DNA of 64,000 nucleotides from NCBI GenBank assembly GCA_018242585.1, contig JAFEBQ010000016.1, positions 62,001 to 126,000 on the forward strand. The letters are read 5' to 3'. This stretch comes from Planctomycetota bacterium. Lineage in GTDB: Bacteria; Planctomycetota; Planctomycetia; Pirellulales; PNKZ01. Under the pieces are notes generated by a model, which saw only the letters and a list, made by a program, of their open reading frames with translations, was not told where the DNA came from and made no database searches. Shown piece by piece: positions 36,702 to 46,118 of the stretch; the first letter of the stretch is position 1, and every line of letters starts with the position of its first letter. Position numbers and translations under genes: made by a program.

Positions 36702-36829
36702 GTAGGGTGCACTCCGTGCACCTTAGCTTCGCGCGGCCGATTTTCGAGGTTCCGGATGTGGGCGGCGCCTAGCGATTGAGACCGCGACCCATTGCAACGT
36801 CGCAATAAGATGCACGGAGTGCACCCTAC
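36702..36829. repeat. GTAGGGTGCACT inverted-pair element, copy 2
   Basis: GTAGGGTGCACTCCGTGCACC on the left and TGCACGGAGTGCACCCTAC on the right, almost perfect reverse complements, around an 80-bp unique core. It lies between tatD and the ferritin-like gene. Compare 9086-9224. Confidence 0.85.
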
Positions 36830-36879
36830 AATTGCAGATCAGTCGAAATGGCAGCCTGGCGCGAGCACACTGGGCCTGG

Positions 36880-37323
36880 CTACGCCATCCAGCTCGAGGC
36901 GTGGCTGGCCAGCTCTTGCAATGTTTCGAGGTGCGCCTTTTCGCTGCCCAGCAGTTCCAGCGCCAGCTCGCGGGCCGGGCGGTCGTTGCCGAGCCGTTCG
37001 GCCAACTGCTCGACCTCGGCCACCACGCCAAACTGGTGTTGCACCAACTGGCCCAGCAGATAGTCGAGCGCCAAGTCATGCAGCGCGGTGTATTCCATGG
37101 GGAACTCGCCGAAGCGGAGCGCGCCGGCGCGGGAAAGGATCAGGTCCGATAGCCGCTGCACGTAGCTCTTCTGATTGGTGATGATGTCGCACAGCGCTTG
37201 CACTTCGCGCTGATCGCCCGTATGCCGCCAAGGGCGCGCGTCCATCAGATACATCGGCAGCGACCGATATTCGATGGCCAACAGCCGATTCAACACAGGC
37301 AGCGAGTCGTGCGTGGGACGCAT
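36880..37323 (-). CDS. Ferritin-like helical bundle protein
   Basis: 147 residues predicted all-helical. Candidate metal-site residues have ferritin-like spacing: LLAIEYRSLPMYL (helix 1), MEYTALHDLALDYLLGQLVQHQ (helix 3) and SEKAHLETLQ (helix 4). The overall pattern resembles bacterioferritin/rubrerythrin-like four-helix proteins but is too diverged to name. It follows nuoN by 85 bp on the same strand and may be at the end of that transcription unit. Confidence 0.6.
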   Translation of the reverse strand: MRPTHDSLPVLNRLLAIEYRSLPMYLMDARPWRHTGDQREVQALCDIITNQKSYVQRLSDLILSRAGALRFGEFPMEYTALHDLALDYLLGQLVQHQFGVVAEVEQLAERLGNDRPARELALELLGSEKAHLETLQELASHASSWMA

Positions 37324-37408
37324 GGCGAAAGGGATTGCTCGGTTTTCACGAAGTTTCAGGATGGTCAGAAAAGGTGCCGCGGCGGAGCCCGCCCCGGCGG
37401 AAACGCGA

Positions 37409-39118
37409 CTACGACAGGACCGCCTGCGCGGCCGCCTGGGCCCAACGGTGCAAGCCGTCCCAACCCACGCCCAGGGCGACGACCGGGGCGGTCATGGCCA
37501 CGACGAACACCCCTTCGGCCGAGATCAGCGAGAAGCTCACCGGCAAGCGATCCTCGGGCGCGGGATCGATGGTCATGATCTTCACGACTCGCAGGTAGTA
37601 GAACAGGCTGATCACGGTGTTCAACCCGCCGATCACCAGCAAGGTCATCAACAGCGGATCGTAGGCGTTGGTTTGCATTTTGGCGGCCAGCGGCGCAAAG
37701 GCGGCGAACTTGGCCGTAAAGCCGGCCAGCGGCGGCAAGCCGATCAGACTGACCAGCAGCGTGGCCAGGCAGAGCACGACGCCCGGCGACGATTTGATCA
37801 GTCCGCCGTAGTCGGCGATTTCCTCGCTGCGCATTGTGTTGCGCAAAAACGCCACGACCGCGAACGCCCCTAGATTCATGAACATGTAAATGCCGACGTA
37901 CATGCAAACCGCCGTGACGGCTTGACGCACATGGTCGGGGTTGTCTCCCAGGAACACGACCGCCGCCGCGACCGGCATCATCATGTAACCAGCATGGGCG
38001 ATCGTCGAATACGCGAGCAGCCGCTTCAAGTTCGTTTGACCATACGCGGCCAGATTGCCAAACGTGCAGCTCACCGCCGCCAGCAGCGCGATCAGCCCGG
38101 CGATGAAATGCCGAGCGGCTTTCTGACCCGGGGCGCTTTGAATGCCCATCGCCTCCGAAGTTTCGGCCGTGGCGACCTTGCCCACGGCGTTGGCGTTGGC
38201 TTCGAGCGTGACTTGTTCCTGTTGTGGCGATTCCGCGACCAGCGACGGCGGCACCACCGAGAAGCCGATGGCAATGCGGACCAGCAGGGCCAGCGCGGCG
38301 GCCTTGGACGCCACGGACAAGAAGGCGTTCACCTCGGCGGCGGCCCCTTCAAAGACGTCGGGGCACCAGAAATGGAACGGCACGGCCGACAGTTTGAACG
38401 CCAGCCCGACCGAGACCATCAATCCGCCCAGCATCAGCACCGTCTGCCGCTCGGCCAGCGTCTCGGGCGAAAGGGCGGCCAGTTGCGCGGCCATCGTCGG
38501 CAAGTGCAACGAACCGAGCGCGCCGCCCAGCAGGCTAATGCCGTACAGCATCACGCCGGCCGCGCCCGCGCCGTAGACCGAGTACTTAAGGGCGGCTTCG
38601 CTGCTGCGCCGGCGGCCTTTCAGGATGCCGGCCAGGGCGTAGGACGGCACGCTGGCCATCTCGATGCCCAGCAAGGCGACGAACAGATGGTTCGACGACG
38701 CCATCAGGCACATGCCGATCGTCGCGCCGAGGACCAAGGTGTAAAAGTCGGGGCTGTCCTCGCGATCGGGAATGCCCGACAGCCAGGTAAAGACCAGGAA
38801 CAGCAAGGCAAAGACCAGCAGCACGCTGCGGAAGTAAACGGTCAGCGTGTCGTAGATCAGCATCCCTTGGAATAGTTCGACCGGTTCAAGGGCGCTGCTC
38901 CCTTGCGCCAGAAAGTTCCACGGCGCGGCGTAGTACAGAGCGATGGCCACGCCGGGCAGGGCGATGCACACTGAGTTGATCTTGTGGCCCCAGCGGGGCA
39001 TGCGAACCAGCAGCATGGCCACGATCGTGGCGCACAGCACCAACTCGGGCCGAAAGTTCGGCAGCGAGTTGTCGAGCGTGTCGCGCAGCAGGTTGTTGAC
39101 GAACGTATAGAAATTCAC
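37409..39118 (-). CDS. nuoN: NADH-quinone oxidoreductase subunit N
   Basis: Antiporter-like proton-pumping subunit of complex I, 569 residues (E. coli 485). Multiple transmembrane helices; the key segment LKYSVYGAGAAGVMLYGISLLGG and the lysine helix AYGQTNLKRLLAYSTIAHAGYMM are in place. An extra hydrophilic insert of about 45 residues (VAESPQQEQVTLEANANAV onward, near residue 300) is unusual. The start is GTG at 39118, 25 bp after nuoM. Last nuo gene of the cluster. Confidence 0.93.
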   Translation of the reverse strand: MNFYTFVNNLLRDTLDNSLPNFRPELVLCATIVAMLLVRMPRWGHKINSVCIALPGVAIALYYAAPWNFLAQGSSALEPVELFQGMLIYDTLTVYFRSVLLVFALLFLVFTWLSGIPDREDSPDFYTLVLGATIGMCLMASSNHLFVALLGIEMASVPSYALAGILKGRRRSSEAALKYSVYGAGAAGVMLYGISLLGGALGSLHLPTMAAQLAALSPETLAERQTVLMLGGLMVSVGLAFKLSAVPFHFWCPDVFEGAAAEVNAFLSVASKAAALALLVRIAIGFSVVPPSLVAESPQQEQVTLEANANAVGKVATAETSEAMGIQSAPGQKAARHFIAGLIALLAAVSCTFGNLAAYGQTNLKRLLAYSTIAHAGYMMMPVAAAVVFLGDNPDHVRQAVTAVCMYVGIYMFMNLGAFAVVAFLRNTMRSEEIADYGGLIKSSPGVVLCLATLLVSLIGLPPLAGFTAKFAAFAPLAAKMQTNAYDPLLMTLLVIGGLNTVISLFYYLRVVKIMTIDPAPEDRLPVSFSLISAEGVFVVAMTAPVVALGVGWDGLHRWAQAAAQAVLS

Positions 39119-39143
39119 GGCAATGGCTTAGCGTGTTTGATGG

Positions 39144-41045
39144 TTAGCGAGGTTGATTGTTGAGTTCGATGGCGCCCGCGTCGAGTTGCAAGGTTCCGCC
39201 CTCTTGTCCGTTCAAAACGAGCGTGCCGCCCGCAATGTTCAAGGTGACGCCGGCCTGTTCGTTGTGGCGAGGAACCTTGTGGTCGGTGGTTTCGACCTTG
39301 CCTTCGTCGGCGGCCGAGAGGCGCGGCGTCTTGACGTCGCGCGTCCAGGTGGCCAGATCCTCGGCCTGCTTGTCGACCGTGGCGGTCTGATAGGTGAAGA
39401 TCGCCTGCGGATTCACGCCGAACCAGATGGCCAACGCCAACAGCGGCGCGGCAATGGCCAGCTCGCGCGGCGTCATCGGCGTCAGATGGTCGCCGTGCGG
39501 ACCCTTGTACTCGGGGCCTAGGTACACGCGCTGCAGCGTCCACAGGATGTAGCCAGCGGTCAGGATCACCACCGCGGCCGACAGCACGGCCAGGGTGTGG
39601 CTGAAGTTCCAGACGCTGAGCGTGACGAAGACTTCGCCGATGAACCCGCACAAGCCGGGCAAGCCGAGGCCGGCGAAGAAAATGCCGAAGGCCAGGCCGC
39701 TGTAGACCGGCATGATCCGGAACAGCCCGCCGAACTCGTCGAGATTGCGATGATGCACGCGGTCGTAAACCACGCCGACCAGGAAGAACATGCCGGGCGA
39801 GCTGATGCCGTGGGCCAGCATCTGGAACATCGCGCCGTTCATGCCCATGGCCCAGTATTCCGAATTGAAGTTCCAGCGCTGGTCGGCGCTCCACACGCCG
39901 ATGCCCAGCAGCACGTAGCCCATGTGGCTGACCGAGCTGTAGGCCACCAGCCGCTTAAAGTCCTTCTGGGCCAAGGCGGCGAACGCGCCGTAGATCATGC
40001 TGATGACGCCAATGGCACAGACGAACATCGACAAGTCGTAGCCGGCGTCGGGGCAGATCGGGTAGCAAATTCTGAGGATGCCGTAGCCACCCATCTTCAA
40101 GAGCACGCCCGCCAGGATCATCGAGATCGGCGTCGGCGCCTCGACGTGGGCGTCGGGCAACCAGGTGTGGACCGGGAAGCCGGGCACCTTGATCAAGAAG
40201 CCAATGAACAACAGCAGGAATGACCACCACTGCAAGTTGTGGCCGGCCAGCAGACCGGTCCCCAGCAGCCCCTTGGGCATGATCACGCCGTCGAACAGAT
40301 CGGTGTGCTGCCCCATCTTGGCCAGCGCCATGATGTTGAAGGTGTGAATCGGGTCGGCGCCGTCGGCTTTGACCTGGGCCGTGACCGAGGGGTGAATGTG
40401 CAGTTGCGCCCAAGCGGGACCGTCAACGTCAAAGCCCTTCACTTCCGACAGCTCGCGCAGGTCGCTGTTGAAGTAGAGCATCAGGATCGCGATCAGCATG
40501 AACACGCTACCCAATAGCGTGTACAGGAAGAACTTGATCGAAGCGTAATCGCGGCGCGGGCCTCCCCAGACGCCGATCAGGAAGTACATCGGCAGCAGCA
40601 TCACTTCCCAGAACACGTAGAACAGGAAGAAGTCGAGCGCCAGAAACACGCCCAGCATGCCCGTCTCGAGCAGTAGGAACAGCATGCAGTAGGCTTTGAC
40701 GTGCTTGTCGATGTTCCAACTGGCGGCGGCGGCCAGCAAGCTGACAAACGAAGTCAACAGCAGCAGCGGCAGGCTGATGCCGTCGAGACCCATGAAGTAG
40801 TAAATGTCGAACGAGGGAATCCAGCTCAGTGAGAAGGCGTCTTGCAACTCGGCCACTCCCTGCTTGAATTGCAGGTCGCCCCCCGCCGGCAGAATCAGCG
40901 CCAGCGTCAGCAGAAACACCACCGCGGTGCTCAGAATGGTGAACAGCTTGGCGGCCTCGGGCTTGCTCTTGGGAAAGAACGCCAACAGTAAGGCGGCCAG
41001 GGCCGGCAGAAAGACAATCAAGCTCAAAAAGAAGGACGATTGCAT
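39144..41045 (-). CDS. nuoM: NADH-quinone oxidoreductase subunit M
   Basis: Proton-pumping antiporter-like subunit, 633 residues (E. coli 509). Core motifs include GISLPLLLLTSFV, the functional lysine region GFLIKVPGFPVHTWLPDAHVEAP and AALAQKDFKRLVAYSSVSHMG. After the last membrane helix (LALAIWFGVNPQAIF) there is an extra polar tail of about 80 residues. It ends in a beta-like Gly/Leu/Asn-rich stretch (GGTLVLNGQEGGTLQLDAG). The ATG at 41045 is chosen; an upstream TTG at 41063 is possible. Confidence 0.93.
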   Translation of the reverse strand: MQSSFFLSLIVFLPALAALLLAFFPKSKPEAAKLFTILSTAVVFLLTLALILPAGGDLQFKQGVAELQDAFSLSWIPSFDIYYFMGLDGISLPLLLLTSFVSLLAAAASWNIDKHVKAYCMLFLLLETGMLGVFLALDFFLFYVFWEVMLLPMYFLIGVWGGPRRDYASIKFFLYTLLGSVFMLIAILMLYFNSDLRELSEVKGFDVDGPAWAQLHIHPSVTAQVKADGADPIHTFNIMALAKMGQHTDLFDGVIMPKGLLGTGLLAGHNLQWWSFLLLFIGFLIKVPGFPVHTWLPDAHVEAPTPISMILAGVLLKMGGYGILRICYPICPDAGYDLSMFVCAIGVISMIYGAFAALAQKDFKRLVAYSSVSHMGYVLLGIGVWSADQRWNFNSEYWAMGMNGAMFQMLAHGISSPGMFFLVGVVYDRVHHRNLDEFGGLFRIMPVYSGLAFGIFFAGLGLPGLCGFIGEVFVTLSVWNFSHTLAVLSAAVVILTAGYILWTLQRVYLGPEYKGPHGDHLTPMTPRELAIAAPLLALAIWFGVNPQAIFTYQTATVDKQAEDLATWTRDVKTPRLSAADEGKVETTDHKVPRHNEQAGVTLNIAGGTLVLNGQEGGTLQLDAGAIELNNQPR

Positions 41046-41150
41046 AGCGTTGTTCCGCGCCAATTCTGGCTGGTTAGCAGTGCGACTGATTAACTGCGGT
41101 GTTGGTGGTTCAAGGTTTCTTCGTTGTCGAAGTCGATGGACCGTTGCCCG

Positions 41151-43730
41151 TTATTGTCCGGCGGCCGAGGACCATTGGATCAGCACGGCCAGCACGACGG
41201 TTCCCACGACGATCAACATCACATATTGCCGGAGCTTGCCGGTTTGTATGTTGCGCAGCGAGCGGCCGATCGAATAGGTCCAGTGGGCCGTAATGTTCAC
41301 CAGCCCGTCGACAAAGTGGCGGTCGATCAGGTCGTCGAACTTGGCCACTCGGACGGCCGCGCGAGCCGTGCCGTCGATGAACCGGTCGATGACTTGCTTG
41401 TCGCACTTGGCCACCAGGTTGGCGACGAAGTGCGTCGGCTTGACGAACAGGACGTCGTACAGCTCGTCGAAGTACCACTTGTTCAACAAGAACGTGTAGA
41501 TCGGGCCGAACTGCTGGCGGGCTTCGGCCGCGCTCAACAACCGCCAGCCATAGAAGATCGTGGCCAGCGTGAACCCGGCCAGGGCCGTGGCGCTGGCAAT
41601 GATCGTGGCCAACAGGTGATAGTGAGGCTCGTGGCTGGCGTGCTCGTTGGGATAGGCCAACGTCGGCAGCACCACGCCCGCGGCCAGCTCGCCCGCCGGT
41701 CGAGCCTGTTCCAACAGGTTGGTCACGCTAAAGCCGGTGAACGGCAACGTCCAGCCGGCCGTGATCGCGAAGAAGGCCAGAATCAGCAGCGGCCGATACA
41801 TGACCGGCGGCGATTCGTGAGCGTGATCGTAGATGTCCCGCTCGCGTGGCTCGCCGGCGAACGTCATGTACCAAAGCCGGAACATGTAGAACGCGGTGAT
41901 CGCGGCGCCGACCGCCACGGCATAGAACAGAATGCCGTGCGATGGGTTGTTGTCGGCAAAGCTGAGGGCCTGGGCGAGAATGGCGTCCTTGGAGTAGAAG
42001 CCGCTGAAGAACGGCGCGCCGGCAATCGCCAGGCAGCCAACCAGCATCGTGTAGGCCGTATAGGGCATCTTCTTGCGCAGCCCGCCCATTCGCGGCATCT
42101 CGTTCGTGTGGCAGGCGTGAATCACGCTCCCCGAGCACATGAACAACAAGCTCTTGAAGAAGGCGTGAGTAATCAAGTGGAACATGCCAGCCGCCCAGCC
42201 GCCCACGCCCAGCGCGAGCATCATGTAGCCCAACTGGCTGACGGTCGAGTAAGCCAACACGCGTTTGATGTCGGTGGCGGTGATGGCGATCGTGGCGGCA
42301 ATGAACAGCGTGATCCCGCCGGTATAGGCGATTGCCAACAGCGCCTCGGGCGCGAACACCGGATAGAACCGGCCCACCAGGTAAACGCCCGCCGCGACCA
42401 TCGTGGCCGAGTGGACCAGCGCCGACACCGGCGTGGGGCCTTCCATCGCGTCGGGCAACCAGACGTGCAGCGGGAATTGCGCGCTCTTGCCCACACAGCC
42501 GCAGAAGATGCCCAGTCCGGCGATGATCAACAGCCAATAGCCTGGGTGACCCGGCTCGTCGCGCAACTGGGACAGCCGCGACTCGGCTTCGAGCTTGCCC
42601 GCTTCGGGATCGCTCTTGTGATCGGCTTCGACTTCGGCCAGCATCGGTCCCGCGCGGTCGGCGGCGGCCGAAGCGACCATACCCAGCGGCGTGGTCAATT
42701 GGTAGTGATTCTCGGCGGGGCGCACCTGGCTGAACAAGCCGGGCCCTTGGCCGGGGACATCGCCAAAGGCGAACGTGCCCAAGCTGCCCCACAAGGCCAT
42801 CAGGCCGATGATCATGCCAAAGTCGCCGACGCGGTTGACGATGAACGCCTTGTTGGCCGCGTTCGACGCGCTCTTGCGCTCGATGTAGAAGCCAATCAGG
42901 AAGTAGGAGCAAATGCCCACCAACTCCCAGAACACGAACACCATCAAGATGTTACCCGCGATCACCAGCCCCAACATGCTGAAGCAGAACAGCGACAGAT
43001 ATTGGAAGAACCGGTGGAACCGCCCCGGCCGATGCAGGAACCGCATTCCTTCAGGAGGCTGCGGGCCGTGATGGGCGTGGTCGTCATGGCCATGATCGCC
43101 GTGGCCGTGGTCACCGTGGCCGTGGTCACCGTGGCCGTGGTCACCGTGACTATGTGACTCGTGAGCGTGCGATTCGTGGCCATGATCGTGTCCGCCGTGG
43201 CCTTCGTGAGCGCCATGCTCGCCGTGACCCGAGGCGGGCCGAATCGGCAGCAGCACTTCGGTATCGGTGATCGGATGCAATTCATCGTGCATATAGCCGA
43301 TGGCGTAGAAATGAATGCACGAGGCGATCAGCGTCACCATCGTGAACATGCCGACCGTCAGGGCGTCGATGTAATAGCTGACCGTGACGCGCAGCTTGCC
43401 GAACTGGCCCAACACGTACCAATCGTCGGTGTAGGCGCGGGGCGGGCCGGCTTCATGGCCGTGTTCGTGCCCGTGATCGGCCGCATGCTCGGCGTGGCCG
43501 TGGTCGCTCGCGGCGGCGTGCGACTCGGTCGCCGGCGACGTCACCCACCAGCCGACCAGGGCCGTGGCCGACAAGGCAAACGCCGTCACAATCGCGCCGG
43601 TGGCCACATAGCTGGCCAGCACGCCGGCTTTGCCCATCCGCGAACCGAAGAAGACGATCAGCGTGAACGACGCCAACGGCAACAGCCAGGCCGCGCCCAA
43701 CAGCATCGGTAACAGGGATTCGATATTCAT
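41151..43730 (-). CDS. nuoL: NADH-quinone oxidoreductase subunit L with histidine-rich insertions
   Basis: Largest antiporter-like subunit of complex I, 859 residues against about 610 in E. coli. Core motifs are normal (FWELVGICSYFLIGFYIE, KSAQFPLHVWLPDAMEGPTPVSALVHSATMV in the ion path, TATDIKRVLAYSTVSQLGYM). Two histidine-rich loops are inserted: residues about 67-97 with 8 His, and 167-232 with 22 His in about 65 residues, including a GDHGH repeat. Further inserts lie near 320-400 and 610-660. The loops should face outside the membrane. ATG at 43730; nuoK ends 68 bp upstream. Confidence 0.94.
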   Translation of the reverse strand: MNIESLLPMLLGAAWLLPLASFTLIVFFGSRMGKAGVLASYVATGAIVTAFALSATALVGWWVTSPATESHAAASDHGHAEHAADHGHEHGHEAGPPRAYTDDWYVLGQFGKLRVTVSYYIDALTVGMFTMVTLIASCIHFYAIGYMHDELHPITDTEVLLPIRPASGHGEHGAHEGHGGHDHGHESHAHESHSHGDHGHGDHGHGDHGHGDHGHDDHAHHGPQPPEGMRFLHRPGRFHRFFQYLSLFCFSMLGLVIAGNILMVFVFWELVGICSYFLIGFYIERKSASNAANKAFIVNRVGDFGMIIGLMALWGSLGTFAFGDVPGQGPGLFSQVRPAENHYQLTTPLGMVASAAADRAGPMLAEVEADHKSDPEAGKLEAESRLSQLRDEPGHPGYWLLIIAGLGIFCGCVGKSAQFPLHVWLPDAMEGPTPVSALVHSATMVAAGVYLVGRFYPVFAPEALLAIAYTGGITLFIAATIAITATDIKRVLAYSTVSQLGYMMLALGVGGWAAGMFHLITHAFFKSLLFMCSGSVIHACHTNEMPRMGGLRKKMPYTAYTMLVGCLAIAGAPFFSGFYSKDAILAQALSFADNNPSHGILFYAVAVGAAITAFYMFRLWYMTFAGEPRERDIYDHAHESPPVMYRPLLILAFFAITAGWTLPFTGFSVTNLLEQARPAGELAAGVVLPTLAYPNEHASHEPHYHLLATIIASATALAGFTLATIFYGWRLLSAAEARQQFGPIYTFLLNKWYFDELYDVLFVKPTHFVANLVAKCDKQVIDRFIDGTARAAVRVAKFDDLIDRHFVDGLVNITAHWTYSIGRSLRNIQTGKLRQYVMLIVVGTVVLAVLIQWSSAAGQ
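43098..43147. repeat. 15-bp tandem repeat inside nuoL
   Basis: About three copies of CCGTGGCCGTGGTCA (plus strand) with partial flanks, coding for the GDHGH repeats of the second His-rich loop. In-frame expansion or contraction would change the loop length. Confidence 0.85.
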
Positions 43731-43798
43731 CGGTTTCGGTCTGGCTGCGGTGTCGACTTCTGGTGATGCGTCGCCAACTCAAGCTGCGGGGCTGGGTG

Positions 43799-44143
43799 TT
43801 AGCCGCGCAACTCGTCGGCCTTGTCCACGTCGATGGTCGCGTGATTGTTGTAAAAGCTGAGGGTGATCGCCAAGGCGACGGCTGCTTCGGCGGCGGCCAG
43901 CACAATGACGAACAACGATACCAACTGGCCGTCGAGGCCCAGGCTGTAAGCCGTGTCGCTACGCAACAGGTCGCTTCCCAGGGCGACGAAGTTCACATTC
44001 GCGCCGTTCAGCACCAACTCGACCCCCATCAGCACGCCCAGCGCGTTGCGCTTGGTGGCCATGCACACTACGCCAGCCGCGAACAAGATCGCGCCGACGA
44101 CCATCATGTGCGAAACGCCGATTGGTTGAGTGAGCAGGTTCAT
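43799..44143 (-). CDS. nuoK: NADH-quinone oxidoreductase subunit K
   Basis: 114-residue membrane subunit with three transmembrane helices. Signature residues are LMGVELVLNGANVNFVAL (membrane Glu of helix 2) and VIVLAAAEAAVALAI (second Glu). Length fits the family (100-110). ATG at 44143; 38 bp after nuoJ. Confidence 0.94.
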   Translation of the reverse strand: MNLLTQPIGVSHMMVVGAILFAAGVVCMATKRNALGVLMGVELVLNGANVNFVALGSDLLRSDTAYSLGLDGQLVSLFVIVLAAAEAAVALAITLSFYNNHATIDVDKADELRG

Positions 44144-44181
44144 TGTGGGCGTTGGTTCTGTTCGTTAACCGCGGATTTTCT

Positions 44182-44787
44182 TTAACCACTTGTCGCGTTG
44201 CGGCGGCGCTTGCTGCGGGCCAGGTAAGCGGCCCCCACCAGCACGACCAGCAAATGGATCGAAACAATTTCAAACGGCAGCAGGTAGCCGGAGCGGCCGG
44301 TGTTCAAGTTGGCGGTCGTGGCGTCGAGCTTGTCGACGCGGACTCCCAACAGGCCCAGCCCCAGGGGGGCCGACGTGGCCAGCGGTTCCTGTTGCTGGTC
44401 GACGATGTCGGCCGCTGGGTTGTCGTTGCGCCAGCCGCCGACGCTGAACGCCGCCGGCACCAGCACGGCCAGTAGAGCGCCCGACACCAGCGCCGCCAAA
44501 ATCCAGTCGCCACCACGGGTCTTCATGTTGATGAACGGCCCTTGCGCCGTCAGCATCACGCCGAAGATCAACAGCACCAGCGTACCGCCGACATAGATCA
44601 TCAATTGCATGGCCGCCACGAAGTCAGCGCCAGCCACGAAGAACAACCCCGACGTCGCCGCCAGCGACATCACCAGGTAGAACGCCATCCGCACAATGTT
44701 GCTGGTCACGACCACGGCCACGGCAAACGCGCAGGCCAATAGCGCGAACAACAGAAAGAAGAACGAATGCCAGTTGATCGGGTCCAT
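44182..44787 (-). CDS. nuoJ: NADH-quinone oxidoreductase subunit J
   Basis: 201-residue membrane subunit with five helices. The conserved TMH3 region VAAMQLMIYVGGTLVLLIFGVML is present, and the N-terminal FFLLFALLACAFAVAVVV is typical. ATG at 44787 gives MDPINWHSFF; the open frame upstream to 45543 is antisense-free but overlaps nuoH and is rejected. It follows nuoH by 5 bp. NuoI, usually between H and J, is absent here. Confidence 0.94.
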   Translation of the reverse strand: MDPINWHSFFFLLFALLACAFAVAVVVTSNIVRMAFYLVMSLAATSGLFFVAGADFVAAMQLMIYVGGTLVLLIFGVMLTAQGPFINMKTRGGDWILAALVSGALLAVLVPAAFSVGGWRNDNPAADIVDQQQEPLATSAPLGLGLLGVRVDKLDATTANLNTGRSGYLLPFEIVSIHLLVVLVGAAYLARSKRRRNATSG

Positions 44788-44792
44788 GTGGG

Positions 44793-46118
44793 TTACGACC
44801 TGCCTGCGCGCGGAGCGCCGAGCGATGACTGGGCCCGAGTCGGCGCCAGGGTGGCCCCCGCGGCGCTCCCCGTGGCTTGCGGAGCGACAGGGCCGTGCTT
44901 CGCGGCCTGGGAGTATTTGGCGTATTCGCCGCGCGGGAACTGGTAGGCCCACCAGGCGGCCCCCAGGAACATCACCGCGGCGATCGGCGTGCAGTACTTC
45001 AAGCAGACGCGCATCACCTGATCGATACGCAATCGCGGCAGCGTCCACCGCGCCCACATCATGAACGTGACGCCGAACACGCACTTGAACAGAAAGTTGA
45101 GCAAGCCGATGAAATTGCCCACGTAGCTCGCCACCGGATGGTCGACGAACCACTGGGCGTACGCGGCGGTCTCGGCCGGAGCGATCGGATTGGCCAGCCC
45201 CAGCCATTCGGTCACCGGAATCGGGCCGTTCCAGCCGCCACAGAACAACGTCGCCGCCAACCCGCTGACCGCGAACATCGAACCGTACTCGGCCATGAAG
45301 AAGAAGCTCCAGCGCAAGCCGGAGTATTCGGTATGGAACCCGGCCACCAGTTCGCTTTCGGCTTCGGCCAGATCGAACGGCGCGCGGTTCACGCTGGCCA
45401 TGGCGCAGGTGAAATAGACGAAGAACGTGATGAACGTGAAGGGGTCGTGGAACATCAGCCAGTTGGTGAACCAGCCATGCTGCATCTGGCCAATGCGGAC
45501 CAGGTCCATCGAGCCGGCGATCAGCACCGGAATCACCACGCACATGCCCATGGGCACTTCATAGCTGACGACCTGGGCCGCTTCGCGCATGGCGCCGAAC
45601 AGCGACCACTTCGAGGCCGAGGCGTAGCCCCCCAGAATCACGCCGAACACTTCCAACCCCAACACGGCCAGGATGAAGAACACGCCGGCGTTCAGATCGA
45701 GCGCCACCCAGCCGTCGCTGAACGGCAAGGCCAGATACGCGCAGAACGAAGCGCAAAAGCTGATGTACGGGCCGATGCGGAACAGCATCTCGTCGGCGCC
45801 GCCGGGAATCAGGTCTTCCTTGGTGATCAGCTTCAAGCCGTCGGCCAAGGTTTGCAGCCAGCCGAACTTGCCACCGACGCGCGTGGGGCCCAGGCGGTCT
45901 TGAATGCGCCCCGAGACTTTGCGTTCGAGCCAGATGAAGAACAGCGCGCCGACGGCGACGACATTAATAATGAGGACGGCGTGGACCAGTGCAGTCAGCA
46001 AGTATCCCGTCGCAATGACAACCCATTGCGGGGGAACCAGCCACAACAACCAACTGGGAAGGTGTCCTGAGAGCCAACCTGCCAAGCTAGTTAATAGTTG
46101 GACGAGATAATCGGCCAC
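44793..46118 (-). CDS. nuoH: NADH-quinone oxidoreductase subunit H
   Basis: Quinone-site membrane subunit, 441 residues (E. coli 325). Hallmarks: WLERKVSGRIQDRLGPTRVG, LADGLKLITKEDLIP, NRAPFDLAEAESELVAGFHTEYSG and RWTLPRLRIDQVMRV. Extra length is in the N-terminus (about 55 residues before the ERK motif) and a C-terminal Ala/Pro tail of about 45. The start is GTG at 46118 with GAGAGGAAG about 9 nt upstream; an open frame to 46220 begins with TTG in non-coding-looking DNA. First gene of nuoHJKLMN; no nuoA-G or nuoI seen. Confidence 0.93.
   Translation of the reverse strand: MADYLVQLLTSLAGWLSGHLPSWLLWLVPPQWVVIATGYLLTALVHAVLIINVVAVGALFFIWLERKVSGRIQDRLGPTRVGGKFGWLQTLADGLKLITKEDLIPGGADEMLFRIGPYISFCASFCAYLALPFSDGWVALDLNAGVFFILAVLGLEVFGVILGGYASASKWSLFGAMREAAQVVSYEVPMGMCVVIPVLIAGSMDLVRIGQMQHGWFTNWLMFHDPFTFITFFVYFTCAMASVNRAPFDLAEAESELVAGFHTEYSGLRWSFFFMAEYGSMFAVSGLAATLFCGGWNGPIPVTEWLGLANPIAPAETAAYAQWFVDHPVASYVGNFIGLLNFLFKCVFGVTFMMWARWTLPRLRIDQVMRVCLKYCTPIAAVMFLGAAWWAYQFPRGEYAKYSQAAKHGPVAPQATGSAAGATLAPTRAQSSLGAPRAGRS

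Noticed and set aside
39153-40223. Plus-strand open frames opposite nuoM
   Set aside because: Antisense shadows, His/Arg/Gln-rich with no domain pattern.
41124-43157. 677-residue open frame on the plus strand opposite nuoL
   Set aside because: It mirrors the GC pattern of nuoL, shows no recognisable fold, and NuoL is unambiguous on the other strand.
44182-45543. 453-residue reading of nuoJ extended upstream
   Set aside because: The first 252 residues are out of frame with nuoH and lie inside it; the NuoJ start is at 44787.
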